A stretch of 64,000 nt of DNA, from NCBI GenBank assembly GCA_049322335.1, contig JBMORL010000103.1:4567-68566 (forward strand), in the 5' to 3' direction. Position 1 is the first letter of the stretch; every line of letters begins with the position of its first letter. Shown here piece after piece: positions 33,236 through 41,533 of this stretch. The notes under the pieces were generated by a model. The model did no database searches, was not told the DNA's origin, and worked only from the letters and a program-made list of their open reading frames with translations. Made by a program: the position numbers and the translations under genes. This DNA comes from JBMORL01 sp049322335 (GTDB taxonomy: Bacteria; Bacteroidota; Bacteroidia; Flavobacteriales_D; UBA2798).

Positions 33236-33781
33236 ATGACCGAATATTTGATTAATCCGGAATCGCTTCCGAACTACATTCGAAAACTTAATCGAAAAAT
33301 CCTTCGGTTTTTTTTGATTTCGTACGTATTCATTTTAATATCTCTTCTTTTTTTAATTCTAAATGTTAAAATGCCGGAAGAATCTATTTTGACACTTCTG
33401 TTTTCCTATTTTGTAGTTTGTATTATAGGATTCGTTATCTATTTTAAAAATAAAATCTTCGTTAGTTGTAAAGCGGAGAACACAAAAATTTTAATTAATG
33501 AAAGATCAATAATTTTTAGCATAGATTTGCAAAATGAAACGAGGCTTGATTCAAGGCAAAGAAAACATTACCAGGTATTGAAAAAATCTCCTGTTTTTTT
33601 TTCGGAAATTGATGTTGATGAGATAGGTAAAATAACAGAAACTAAAGACGGTATTATTGTGATGAGTAAATCTCCAAATAAATTTTCCGGAAAAGGTATT
33701 ATCCGAATCCCAATTGAAATAAAAGAATATAATAAAATAAAAACATTTTTATATTCACATATCAAAAGTAAAAACGCATAA
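33236..33781 (+). CDS. Small membrane protein cotranscribed with ParA, unknown function
   Basis: The protein has 181 residues, 13 bp after parA. A cytoplasmic N-terminus (MTEYLINPESLPNYIRKLNRKI) is followed by two hydrophobic helices near residues 23-45 and 52-70. A soluble C-terminal domain of about 110 residues is rich in beta strands and Lys/Ile (SPVFFSEIDVDEIGKITETKDGIIVM). The layout of two helices plus a beta domain recalls YcxB/bacterial PH-like proteins, but I see no decisive motif. The gene is noticeably AT-rich relative to parA, which hints at separate acquisition. Confidence 0.7.
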   Translation: MTEYLINPESLPNYIRKLNRKILRFFLISYVFILISLLFLILNVKMPEESILTLLFSYFVVCIIGFVIYFKNKIFVSCKAENTKILINERSIIFSIDLQNETRLDSRQRKHYQVLKKSPVFFSEIDVDEIGKITETKDGIIVMSKSPNKFSGKGIIRIPIEIKEYNKIKTFLYSHIKSKNA

Positions 33782-33819
33782 AAATTATTTGAGTTGTGAT
33801 TTTTGTCAGTTAAGAATTA

Positions 33820-34113
33820 CAATATTCAACCCCTCCGGGGTTGTTTTATTTTTGAGTGTTTTCTCCCCGGGTTCCAGGGCCAACCCGGGGTTATTTATGT
33901 TCGACCCGCTCCGGGGTCGATGATACTTTTCCTAAACTAATTTTTCATAACACTTCCTGAAATATTTTTCATTATGAATTTTATCAAAATTGCTCCTGAA
34001 TAAACTTTGTAAAAAATCCTGACCCCGGAGCGGGTCAAATATAAATAACCCCACGCGGCTGCGTGGGGAAAATCAAGCAAGTGCTATCACAACCCCGGAG
34101 GGGTTGAATATTG
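33820..34113. repeat. Mirrored cluster of six palindromes (A-B-C...C'-B'-A')
   Basis: Outer arms 33820-33844 and 34089-34113 are exact reverse complements over 25 bp, each with a CCCCTCCGGGG core. Inner arms 33893-33918 and 34021-34046 match at 24 of 26 positions around GACCCGCTCCGGGGTC. Between them are two perfect but unrelated hairpins: CCCCGGGTT-n8-AACCCGGGG (33865-33890) and CCCCACGC-GGCT-GCGTGGGG (34049-34068). It fills most of the 33782-34140 gap. It probably also separates the convergent transcripts. Confidence 0.88.
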
Positions 34114-34140
34114 TATTTTAAAAAATGTCAGATAAAAAAC

Positions 34141-34671
34141 TTAACCCAAATCCACCTTATTCACTCTCCCGATAATAGCTTCATCGTCATCCATGATGGC
34201 TTCTTCTTTGAAATCGAGTGAGAGGTCGCGTTTGAATTTATCTCTTGAAGGTTTGGTTTTGGCAATAGCAAATCCCACCATAAAAACCGGAATAAACAAT
34301 AGTATAGGTTCATCACCTGTAAAAAACAAAATAAAAGAAATAACCGAAGCAGCTTCCAGGATACACCATTGAAAGATGCAGGCTGCGCGATAGGTGATGG
34401 ATTTATTTTCGAGCGGTTGCGATTTGGCTTCTTCCAGTTTTTTACCAAAGACCTGTCCCGACATAAAAATAGCCGCACCTGCCACGGCCGCACCAATTCC
34501 GATAAAAGTTACATTTTTTCCAATCATAGCCGGGTCGAGTGGTTCTCCGCTTCCGTATTTTAAAAACAAGCCGATGGCCACCAGCATAATTTGTGGTAAC
34601 TGGAGTGAAAAAAACAGGATGGATAATCCCCTGAAATAGGAACGGACGTTTATTTCAATGTACCCGTTCAT
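34141..34671 (-). CDS. Four-helix membrane protein of unknown function, in the dnaE operon
   Basis: The protein has 176 residues with hydrophobic segments near 18-38, 50-70, 95-117 and 123-140, so about four transmembrane helices, then a charged C-terminal tail (DFKEEAIMDDDEAIIGRVNKVDLG). I recognise no named family. Its ATG overlaps the stop of the YwqK-like gene by 4 bp, so it is translationally coupled to that gene and downstream of dnaE. Confidence 0.75.
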   Translation of the reverse strand: MNGYIEINVRSYFRGLSILFFSLQLPQIMLVAIGLFLKYGSGEPLDPAMIGKNVTFIGIGAAVAGAAIFMSGQVFGKKLEEAKSQPLENKSITYRAACIFQWCILEAASVISFILFFTGDEPILLFIPVFMVGFAIAKTKPSRDKFKRDLSLDFKEEAIMDDDEAIIGRVNKVDLG

Positions 34672-35060
34672 TTTTTCTCAATGGTTTTTAATTTTTTTCC
34701 ATTTTTGTAAATGATCTCTCTTGCCAGTTTTCCGTCAGGGTGATATTCTTTAAATGTTCCGTTTTCCATTCCGTTGGTCCACTTTTCTTCGGCTTTTATT
34801 TTCCCGTTTTCGTACCAGTATTTCCAGGTTCCGTGTTCTGCGCCTTCCTTGTTGTATTCACCGCTGTATTCCATATTACCGTTTTCGTAGTAAGCTTCTT
34901 CTTTTACTTTCACTTCTACGCCATCTACTACTTTCACATAAATAATTACTTCGGGTTTTCCATTGGGAAATTCTTTTACCACTACTTTTTTCTGTGCAAT
35001 GGAGGGAAGAGTGGCGGTAAGCAGTGGCAGCAGCAGGAGAAGTGGTAAAAACCTTTTCAT
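34668..35060 (-). CDS. MORN-repeat/YwqK-like secreted protein
   Basis: The protein has 130 residues. MKRFLPLLLLLPLLTATLPSIAQ is a signal peptide. The mature part consists of MORN-type variants (YYENGNMEYSGEYNKEGAEHGTWKYWYENGKIKAEEKW, MENGTFKEYHPDGKLAREIIYKNGK). Databases often label such proteins 'YwqK family antitoxin', but nothing here indicates a toxin partner, and the signal peptide argues for an envelope role. It starts 10 bp after dnaE and overlaps the next gene by 4 bp. Confidence 0.82.
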   Translation of the reverse strand: MKRFLPLLLLLPLLTATLPSIAQKKVVVKEFPNGKPEVIIYVKVVDGVEVKVKEEAYYENGNMEYSGEYNKEGAEHGTWKYWYENGKIKAEEKWTNGMENGTFKEYHPDGKLAREIIYKNGKKLKTIEKK

Positions 35061-35070
35061 GATATTGTTT

Positions 35071-38000
35071 TTAGTTTTCCAGTAATTTGTATTCCATTAT
35101 TCCCATGTTTTCCAGTTCACGGATAAATTCATTCGAGGGATTTACTCCGCTGTTCATGGAAGGAAGGTCGATTTGTATTTTTTCCAGCGGCTCGCGAACG
35201 GATACTTTTATCCTGCATTTTCCTTTCGACTGTTTGATGGCTTCATCAAGGTTGTTGACCAGCGATTCATTTATATCCGAAAGCGAAATGGGAATATTGA
35301 TCCACTTTACCAGTTTATCACGAACGTGGGCCAGGTGATCCATGTAGGAAATTTTAAATTCAAATTCGTCATATTTTATTTCACTGCCAAATTTCCGGTT
35401 TTGCACACGTCCGCGGATATATACAAACTGGTTAATGCCCATATAGGGTTTTGATTTCAGGTACTCATCACCAAACAACATGAACTTACAAATTCCAGCA
35501 AAATCTTCCACTTCCATAATTCCGAATGGTTTTCCGGTTTTGGTAATCTTTTCTTCACTTTTAATAATGATGCCGGCTACCTTATATTCTTTGTTGAGGT
35601 TTTCTTTTCCAAGATGACTCAAAGTTTCCATAGTAATTCCGGGAGTGCATAAATGGTCAATTTCAATTCTGAAATCGTTCAGCGGATGCCCGGAAATATA
35701 AATTCCTACTACTTCTTTTTCCTTGTTAAGTTGAAACAATGTGGGCCATTCTTCTGTTTTGGGAACTAACGGTTCTGGCATTTCTGTTCCTGTGTCATCG
35801 CCAAACAAACTTTGCTGTGCCGAATTTTCCCCATCCTGCACACTATTTCCGTATTTTATTACTTTCGATAAGAACGTATTTCCTTCCGATTCCTCATGGA
35901 AATAGGCAGAACGTATAATGCTGAAACAATCGAATGCTCCGGCCAGTGCAAGATTTTCCATTGTTTTTTTGTTGGCGGCACGAAGGTCGATGCGTTTGGT
36001 GAAATCAAAAACACTTTTATAGGTCCCGTTTTCTTTTCGTTGCGAAACGATCGATTCTACTGCATTTTCTCCTACACCCTTGATAGCGCCCAATCCAAAA
36101 CGAATAGCGCCATTTTCATTTACGGTAAATTTCAGTTCCGATTCATTTACACTGGGGCCCAATACAGGAATTCTCATCCTGCGGCATTCTTCCATAAAGA
36201 AAGTCACTTTTTTAATATCGCTCATATTGTGAGTGAGAACAGCGGCCATGTATTCTGCGGGATAATGTGCTTTTAGATAAGCGGTCTGGAAAGCAAGATA
36301 GGCATAGCAGGTAGAGTGAGATTTGTTGAACGCATACGAAGCAAATGCTTCCCAGTCTTTCCATATTTTTTCTACTTTTTCCACATTGTGTCCGCGTTCT
36401 TCACATCCTTTGATGAACATCGGTTTCATTTCATCCAGTTTCGCGCGTATCTTTTTTCCCATGGCTTTGCGCAACTCATCTGCTTTTCCTTTCGAGAACC
36501 CCGCGAGTTTTTGCGAAAGCAACATCACCTGCTCCTGGTAAACGGTAATACCATACGTTTCTTCGAGGAATTCCTGCATTTCGGGAAGGTCGTAGGTGAT
36601 GGGTTCGATGCCGTGTTTTCTCCTGATAAAATTCGGAATGTATTCCAGCGGACCGGGACGAAACAAAGCATTCATCGCAATCAGGTCACCGAATTTATCG
36701 GGTTTCAGTTCCCGCAGGTATTTTTGCATTCCCACCGATTCAAACTGGAATGTTCCGTTGGTATCGCCACGCTGGTAAAGTTTGTAGGTTTTTTCATCAT
36801 CCAGCGGAAATTCATCGGGATCAAGCTCAATACCGTGTTTTTCTTTAATCAGTTTCACGGCATCCTTGATGATGGTTAGTGTTTTTAACCCGAGAAAATC
36901 CATTTTCAATAACCCGGCACTTTCTACCACAGAGTTGTCGAATTGTGTTACGTATAATTCAGAATCTTTTGCAGTGGCAACGGGAATGAATTTTGTAATA
37001 TCATCGGGAGTAATGATTACACCACAGGCATGAATTCCTGTATTACGGAGTGAGCCTTCCAGCAGTTTGGCCTGGTTGACGGTTTGTGCGGCAAGGTCGT
37101 TGCCCTGTGCCATTTTTCGTAATTGTTTGGCCATTTCCAGGTCGTCTCCCTGGAATTTTTCTTTTAATTCGGTATCGTTCGATTCAAATAATTTTTCCAG
37201 TGATGAAAAATCAGGAATGAGTTTGGCAATTTTATCTGTTTCAGGTAATGGAAGATCAAGCACTCTTCCGGCATCGCGTATCGCTGATTTGGCAGCCATG
37301 GTTCCGTATGTAATAATTTGTGCTACCTGTGATGAACCATATTTTTTTACCACATAGTCAATCACTTTGTCACGCCCTTCATCATCAAAATCGATATCAA
37401 TATCGGGAAGTGAAACGCGTTCGGGATTGAGGAAACGCTCAAACAGCAGGTCGTATTTAATGGGATCGACATTGGTGATGCCGATGCAATAGGCTACCGT
37501 TGATCCTGCCGCAGAGCCTCTTCCGGGTCCCACAGAAACACCCATTTTTCTGGCTTCGGTAGTAAAATCCTGCACAATGAGAAAGTAACCGGGATAACCG
37601 GTGTTTTCTATGGTTTTTAATTCAAACTCTAACCTGTCCCGGATTTCAGCAGTAAGTTCGGGATACCTTTTTTTTGCCCCTTCAAAAGTGAGGTATTTCA
37701 GGTAAGCATTTTCACCGCGTTTGCCTCCGTCTTCTTCGTCCAGCGGATCTTTAAACTCATCGGGGATATCATATTTGGGAAGTAGCACTTCTCTTTCCAG
37801 TTTAAATGGCGTAATTTTTTCAACAATTTCATTGGTGGTGATAATGGCTTCGGGAAGATCGGCAAACAATGCTTTCATTTCTTCCTGCGATTTAAAATAA
37901 TACTGGTCGTTGGGAAAACCAAAGCGAAATCCTCTTCCTCTTCCGATGGGGGTTTCTTTCTTCTCACCATCTTTCACACAAAGAAGAATGTCGTGCGCAT

Positions 38001-39468
38001 TGGCATCTTCGCGGTTGAGATAAAACGTATTATTGGCGGCAAAATATTTTACATTGTGCTTTTTACAGAATTTCAATAAAACTTCATTTACCTTTTCTTC
38101 TTCAGGCTGGTCGTGCCGGAGCAATTCAGCATAAAAGTCTTCTCCGAATTGTTCTTTCCACCATAAAAAAGCCTGTTCGGCCTGTTCTTCACCAATATTG
38201 AGAATCATCGAAGGAATTTCTCCCCATGCGCCTCCGGTAACAGCAATGATGTCGGATTTATATTGCAACAAAACTTCCTTATCAATTCGGGGAACATAAT
38301 AAAACCCGTCAATAAATGCTATGGACGACATTTTGGCGAGGTTATGATAACCTGTTTCATTTTTTGCCAGTAACACCACCTGGTAGCCGTTGTCTTTATT
38401 GGTTTTGTCTTTATGGTTGCGGCAGATGTTGAATTCACATCCTACAATGGGTTTGATGATGGTTTCGGTTTCTTCTTCTCCTTTTTCTTTCGCCCATTCG
38501 TTTTGCGCTTTGGCTTTTTTGTTGTGCGAAAAAACTTCTTTTACAAATTCAAAAGCGGCCATCATGTTTCCGCTGTCGGTTAAGGCAAGGGCAGGCATTT
38601 TATATTCCGCTGCTTTTTTCACCATTTTCGAAATCTCGGAAGTGGATTGCAATACCGAATACTGTGAATGATTATGTAAATGTGAAAAGGAAATGTTTTC
38701 GAGGGAGAGAGAAGAGGCCCCTTCATGTTTTTTACCGGCAGAATCTGAATCTTCCAACACACCTTTTTGCTCTTTCTGTTTTTTCTCCAGCGGTTCGTAG
38801 GGTTGAATGTTCAGGCCGATGGCTTTAATGCGGTCAGGATTGAATTTCCGGAATTCTGCAATAACATCAGCAGTTGTTTTTAACCGCTGAAAATGAATTA
38901 CACCTAATCGTATCAGTTCAAGAAAACACCTGGTGGTAGCTTCCACGTCAGCTGATGCATTGTGTGCTTCACCGAATCCTTCTCCAAATAATTTTGTATG
39001 AAGTTCGGTAAGTGTAGGCCATTTGAATTTTCCGCCTTTTCCACCGGGAATTGCGCAGTATTCGGTAGATTCATCTTTGGTATCGATGCTTTCTTTTTTC
39101 AGCATCGCTACTTCGCGATTTGCACGCAGGTATTCTGCTCCCCAGGCTTTAATATCAAAGTCAATATTATGCCCGGCAACAAATGTGGTTTGCGAAAGAG
39201 CCTTGTCAAATTCTTCAAAAACAAATTCAATATCCACCCCGTGTTTCAGCGCACGCTCTGTACTGATACCATGAATTTTTTCTGCATTATAGGGAATGGA
39301 AAAACCAACCGGTTTAATGATAAAGTTTTTTACTTCGATGAGTTTCCCGTTCACGTCATGTAATTGCCATGCAATCTGCACCACGCGCGGCCAGTTATCA
39401 AGTTTTTCCAGCGGGGCGTTGTAATCAAGAGGAAGCCCGGTGGTTTCGGTGTCGAATATCAGGTACAT
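35071..39468 (-). CDS. dnaE: DNA polymerase III alpha subunit with fused N-terminal 3'-5' proofreading exonuclease
   Basis: The protein has 1465 residues, about 300 more than E. coli DnaE. Residues 1-190 form a DnaQ-like DEDDh exonuclease: FDTETTGLP, AGHNIDFDIKAW and HNASADVEATTR keep all the metal ligands. A PHP domain starts near 259 (FSHLHNHSQYSVL). The polymerase core includes VGPGRGSAAGSTVAY and the catalytic aspartates in PDIDIDFDDEGRDKVIDYV (near 686). HhH, OB-fold (GIMEVEDFAGICKFMLFG, near 1322) and C-terminal domains follow. It is the replicative polymerase, with editing in cis. It heads the operon with the YwqK-like and membrane-protein genes. Confidence 0.95.
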   Translation of the reverse strand: MYLIFDTETTGLPLDYNAPLEKLDNWPRVVQIAWQLHDVNGKLIEVKNFIIKPVGFSIPYNAEKIHGISTERALKHGVDIEFVFEEFDKALSQTTFVAGHNIDFDIKAWGAEYLRANREVAMLKKESIDTKDESTEYCAIPGGKGGKFKWPTLTELHTKLFGEGFGEAHNASADVEATTRCFLELIRLGVIHFQRLKTTADVIAEFRKFNPDRIKAIGLNIQPYEPLEKKQKEQKGVLEDSDSAGKKHEGASSLSLENISFSHLHNHSQYSVLQSTSEISKMVKKAAEYKMPALALTDSGNMMAAFEFVKEVFSHNKKAKAQNEWAKEKGEEETETIIKPIVGCEFNICRNHKDKTNKDNGYQVVLLAKNETGYHNLAKMSSIAFIDGFYYVPRIDKEVLLQYKSDIIAVTGGAWGEIPSMILNIGEEQAEQAFLWWKEQFGEDFYAELLRHDQPEEEKVNEVLLKFCKKHNVKYFAANNTFYLNREDANAHDILLCVKDGEKKETPIGRGRGFRFGFPNDQYYFKSQEEMKALFADLPEAIITTNEIVEKITPFKLEREVLLPKYDIPDEFKDPLDEEDGGKRGENAYLKYLTFEGAKKRYPELTAEIRDRLEFELKTIENTGYPGYFLIVQDFTTEARKMGVSVGPGRGSAAGSTVAYCIGITNVDPIKYDLLFERFLNPERVSLPDIDIDFDDEGRDKVIDYVVKKYGSSQVAQIITYGTMAAKSAIRDAGRVLDLPLPETDKIAKLIPDFSSLEKLFESNDTELKEKFQGDDLEMAKQLRKMAQGNDLAAQTVNQAKLLEGSLRNTGIHACGVIITPDDITKFIPVATAKDSELYVTQFDNSVVESAGLLKMDFLGLKTLTIIKDAVKLIKEKHGIELDPDEFPLDDEKTYKLYQRGDTNGTFQFESVGMQKYLRELKPDKFGDLIAMNALFRPGPLEYIPNFIRRKHGIEPITYDLPEMQEFLEETYGITVYQEQVMLLSQKLAGFSKGKADELRKAMGKKIRAKLDEMKPMFIKGCEERGHNVEKVEKIWKDWEAFASYAFNKSHSTCYAYLAFQTAYLKAHYPAEYMAAVLTHNMSDIKKVTFFMEECRRMRIPVLGPSVNESELKFTVNENGAIRFGLGAIKGVGENAVESIVSQRKENGTYKSVFDFTKRIDLRAANKKTMENLALAGAFDCFSIIRSAYFHEESEGNTFLSKVIKYGNSVQDGENSAQQSLFGDDTGTEMPEPLVPKTEEWPTLFQLNKEKEVVGIYISGHPLNDFRIEIDHLCTPGITMETLSHLGKENLNKEYKVAGIIIKSEEKITKTGKPFGIMEVEDFAGICKFMLFGDEYLKSKPYMGINQFVYIRGRVQNRKFGSEIKYDEFEFKISYMDHLAHVRDKLVKWINIPISLSDINESLVNNLDEAIKQSKGKCRIKVSVREPLEKIQIDLPSMNSGVNPSNEFIRELENMGIMEYKLLEN

Positions 39469-39606
39469 AAAAAAGCGGTTTTCGGAATTAAAAATAAAAT
39501 AATATATCTGATTTAATGGCCTGATGTTGAATACTTATCAGTACTTGTTGATAAACACCCGGCTATTCCTGCGTACGGGATCGGATGATGAAAAATAACA
39601 GGAAAT

Positions 39607-40236
39607 TTAACCCGCTGTGAGCAGTTTTAACAGTTTTTGCGCTTCCTTTTTCACTACGGCCCGCTTGCTTTCCGAATATTCTGCTGCAATATTTATTATT
39701 TTGTTTTTGATGCCGGGAAGACAGGGATACGATTCATTTAGTCCGCGCAAAACCTGGTGAGCGTGTTTGTCTTTCCATTTATCCAGCATATCTAACAGGC
39801 AGGGCACTGCTTTTTCGGCATTTTTCTTTGATGTTCCCGCAAAAAGGATAAGGGCATTGGCAGTATGGTCGCGAACGATTACGCTTTCATCATGGTGAAT
39901 AATGTGTTGTATTTCCGGTAAAATACTTTCAACAGCTTCGGGACGCAAATGTGCGCATAAGGCAATGGCATGCATAGCTTCCCATCGTGATCGGGTGTGT
40001 GTTGATGTAAGAAGCGGGATCAATTTATTTACGTAAGGCACCACCAGCTTCGGGTTTTCCATTCCCGCTTCTGTAAAAATTTCAGCGGCATCGGCCACAA
40101 GGTATTTGTCTTTGGAAGATAATGCCTTTGCTACTTCCTTCAGCAAAAAAGGATTTTTTACACATTGAGCTGCCGTTTTTTTATTGGTGGCCGAAGTTTT
40201 GTCTCCTTCCTGTGAAGAAAATTTTACTTTGGGCAT
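39607..40236 (-). CDS. HEAT-repeat protein
   Basis: The protein has 209 residues, no signal peptide. A Lys/Thr-rich basic lead (about 30 residues) precedes four or five HEAT-like helix pairs: DKYLVADAAEIFTEAGMENPKLVVPYVNKLIPLL, RSRWEAMHAIALCAHLRPEAVESILPEI and VRDHTANALILFAGTSKKNAEKAVPCLLDML. HEAT arrays bind proteins or nucleic acids; no specific partner is visible. It starts 3 bp after ttcA and is likely cotranscribed, so a link to tRNA modification is possible but unproven. Confidence 0.8.
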   Translation of the reverse strand: MPKVKFSSQEGDKTSATNKKTAAQCVKNPFLLKEVAKALSSKDKYLVADAAEIFTEAGMENPKLVVPYVNKLIPLLTSTHTRSRWEAMHAIALCAHLRPEAVESILPEIQHIIHHDESVIVRDHTANALILFAGTSKKNAEKAVPCLLDMLDKWKDKHAHQVLRGLNESYPCLPGIKNKIINIAAEYSESKRAVVKKEAQKLLKLLTAG

Positions 40237-40239
40237 AAA

Positions 40240-41046
40240 TTATTTATCGATATCACTCACGGGCACGAAATTTTCAAAATCATACATTGATTTATCAAAG
40301 AGGTGAGAAGGATGAATATTTTTCAGTGAAGTATAAATGATCTCAGTGCGGTTAGGATATTTTTCTTCCCATTCGGTTAGCATTTTTTTAATCACTTTTC
40401 GCTGCATGTTTTCCTGCGATCCGCACAAATTACAGGGAATAATCGGAAATTCTTTATGTTTTGCATAGTGCGAAATATCGGCTTCTTTACAGTAAGCCAG
40501 GGGACGAATCACCACGTGCCTTTCGTCATCGGTTTTAAATTTGGCGGGCATAGCTTCCATTTTTCCGGCAAAAAATAAATTCAGAAAAAACGTTTCGATA
40601 ATATCTTCACGGTGATGTCCCAGCGCAATTTTTGTAGCGCCCAGCTCTGAAGCGAGGTCGTATAAAATTCCTCTTCTTAACCTTGAGCATAAACTGCACA
40701 TTGTTTTTCCGGCCGGAGTTTTGTCCACTACAACAGAATAAGTATCTCTTTCAACAATACGAAAAGGGATATTTAATTTTTTAAAATACTCCGGTAAAAT
40801 ATGTTCAGGAAAACCGGGTTGTTTCTGGTCGAGGTTTACGGCAATAATTTCGAAATTATTTTGTTTGGCGCGTTGCATGTGGAGCAACATATCCAGCATG
40901 GTATAGCTGTCTTTTCCTCCCGAAAGGCAGGCCATCACTTTATCACCGGGTTCAATCAGCATAAAATCTTCCTGTGCATCCCACACACTTTTGCGGATGC
41001 GCATGATAATTTTTTCAACAGGAATTTCTGTAATGGTTTCCGGCAT
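40240..41046 (-). CDS. ttcA: tRNA 2-thiocytidine biosynthesis protein TtcA
   Basis: The protein has 268 residues. ACLSGGKDSYTMLDMLLH (42-47 SGGKDS) is the PP-loop that adenylates the tRNA base. Cys pairs in KTMCSLCSRLRRGILY and IPCNLCGSQENMQR are the TtcA cluster/thiolation cysteines. KIALGHHREDIIETFFLNLFF and RPLAYCKEADI are family signatures. It inserts sulfur at C32 of certain tRNAs using a 4Fe-4S centre. It lies 7 bp after a small membrane-protein gene and 3 bp before the HEAT gene, forming a three-gene operon. Confidence 0.93.
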   Translation of the reverse strand: MPETITEIPVEKIIMRIRKSVWDAQEDFMLIEPGDKVMACLSGGKDSYTMLDMLLHMQRAKQNNFEIIAVNLDQKQPGFPEHILPEYFKKLNIPFRIVERDTYSVVVDKTPAGKTMCSLCSRLRRGILYDLASELGATKIALGHHREDIIETFFLNLFFAGKMEAMPAKFKTDDERHVVIRPLAYCKEADISHYAKHKEFPIIPCNLCGSQENMQRKVIKKMLTEWEEKYPNRTEIIYTSLKNIHPSHLFDKSMYDFENFVPVSDIDK

Positions 41047-41053
41047 AAATTAT

Positions 41054-41413
41054 TTACGAAAACATATGCGTGCCGTATGCCGCGCCAATAAAAAATGCAG
41101 CCAGCGATACGACAAGTCCCAGCATGCCTTTTTTATCTTTTTTAAAGGAAGCGATCAGGCAAAGCAATACAGGAAGCATGGAAGCAAAAAACAGGTAGCC
41201 GCCAAGTTCCACTTTCTTATCCATAGCTTCCAGCGCTTCCAGGTAGCCTGGTTGTTCGGCCATAGGTTTATCCAAATCCATATTTTCCATTTGCATATGC
41301 TCTACGGTGGCTGCTGCAATGTCAGAATCGGGAACTACTACAAAGTGGAGGTAAAGTCCAAAAGCAAGGCATGCGATGCCTAAAATAAGTCCGGTCATTC
41401 CAAGTGCTTTCAT
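41054..41413 (-). CDS. Small three-helix membrane protein, unknown
   Basis: The protein has 119 residues from the ATG at 41413; the longer frame runs through promoter DNA and an upstream terminator. Hydrophobic segments lie near 4-27, 70-90 and 96-116. The loop between helix 1 and 2 is acidic and Met-rich (VEHMQMENMDLDKPMAEQPGY). No family recognised. It is the first gene of the ttcA operon. Confidence 0.7.
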   Translation of the reverse strand: MKALGMTGLILGIACLAFGLYLHFVVVPDSDIAAATVEHMQMENMDLDKPMAEQPGYLEALEAMDKKVELGGYLFFASMLPVLLCLIASFKKDKKGMLGLVVSLAAFFIGAAYGTHMFS

Positions 41414-41436
41414 GGCATTATTGTTTTTAAGTTGAT

Positions 41437-41444
41437 CAAATATA
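41437..41444 (-). promoter_or_regulatory. -7 box (TATATTTG) of the ttcA operon
   Basis: TATATTTG on the minus strand matches TAnnTTTG, 24 nt upstream of the ATG at 41413. A TTTTTTG about 14 nt further upstream is a short-spaced -33 candidate, and it doubles as the T-tract of the upstream terminator. Confidence 0.5.
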
Positions 41445-41458
41445 CAAATTCCTGAAAA

Positions 41459-41493
41459 CAAAAAAGTCACTCCGTGCCGGGAATGACTTTTCT
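41459..41493 (-). terminator. Intrinsic terminator of the M1 aminopeptidase gene
   Basis: On the minus strand AAAAGTCA pairs with TGACTTTT around a GC-containing loop and is followed by further T residues (TTTTTTG). It lies about 40 nt after the aminopeptidase stop and is the best-formed intrinsic terminator in the window. Confidence 0.75.
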
Positions 41494-41533
41494 GTTGCTT
41501 TAAACTGGTGTATATTGGTTTACCTGTTCCTTT

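Noticed and set aside
34668..35060. Toxin-antitoxin module (YwqK label)
   Set aside because: The protein has a signal peptide and MORN-like repeats, and the neighbour is a multi-helix membrane protein, not a toxin.
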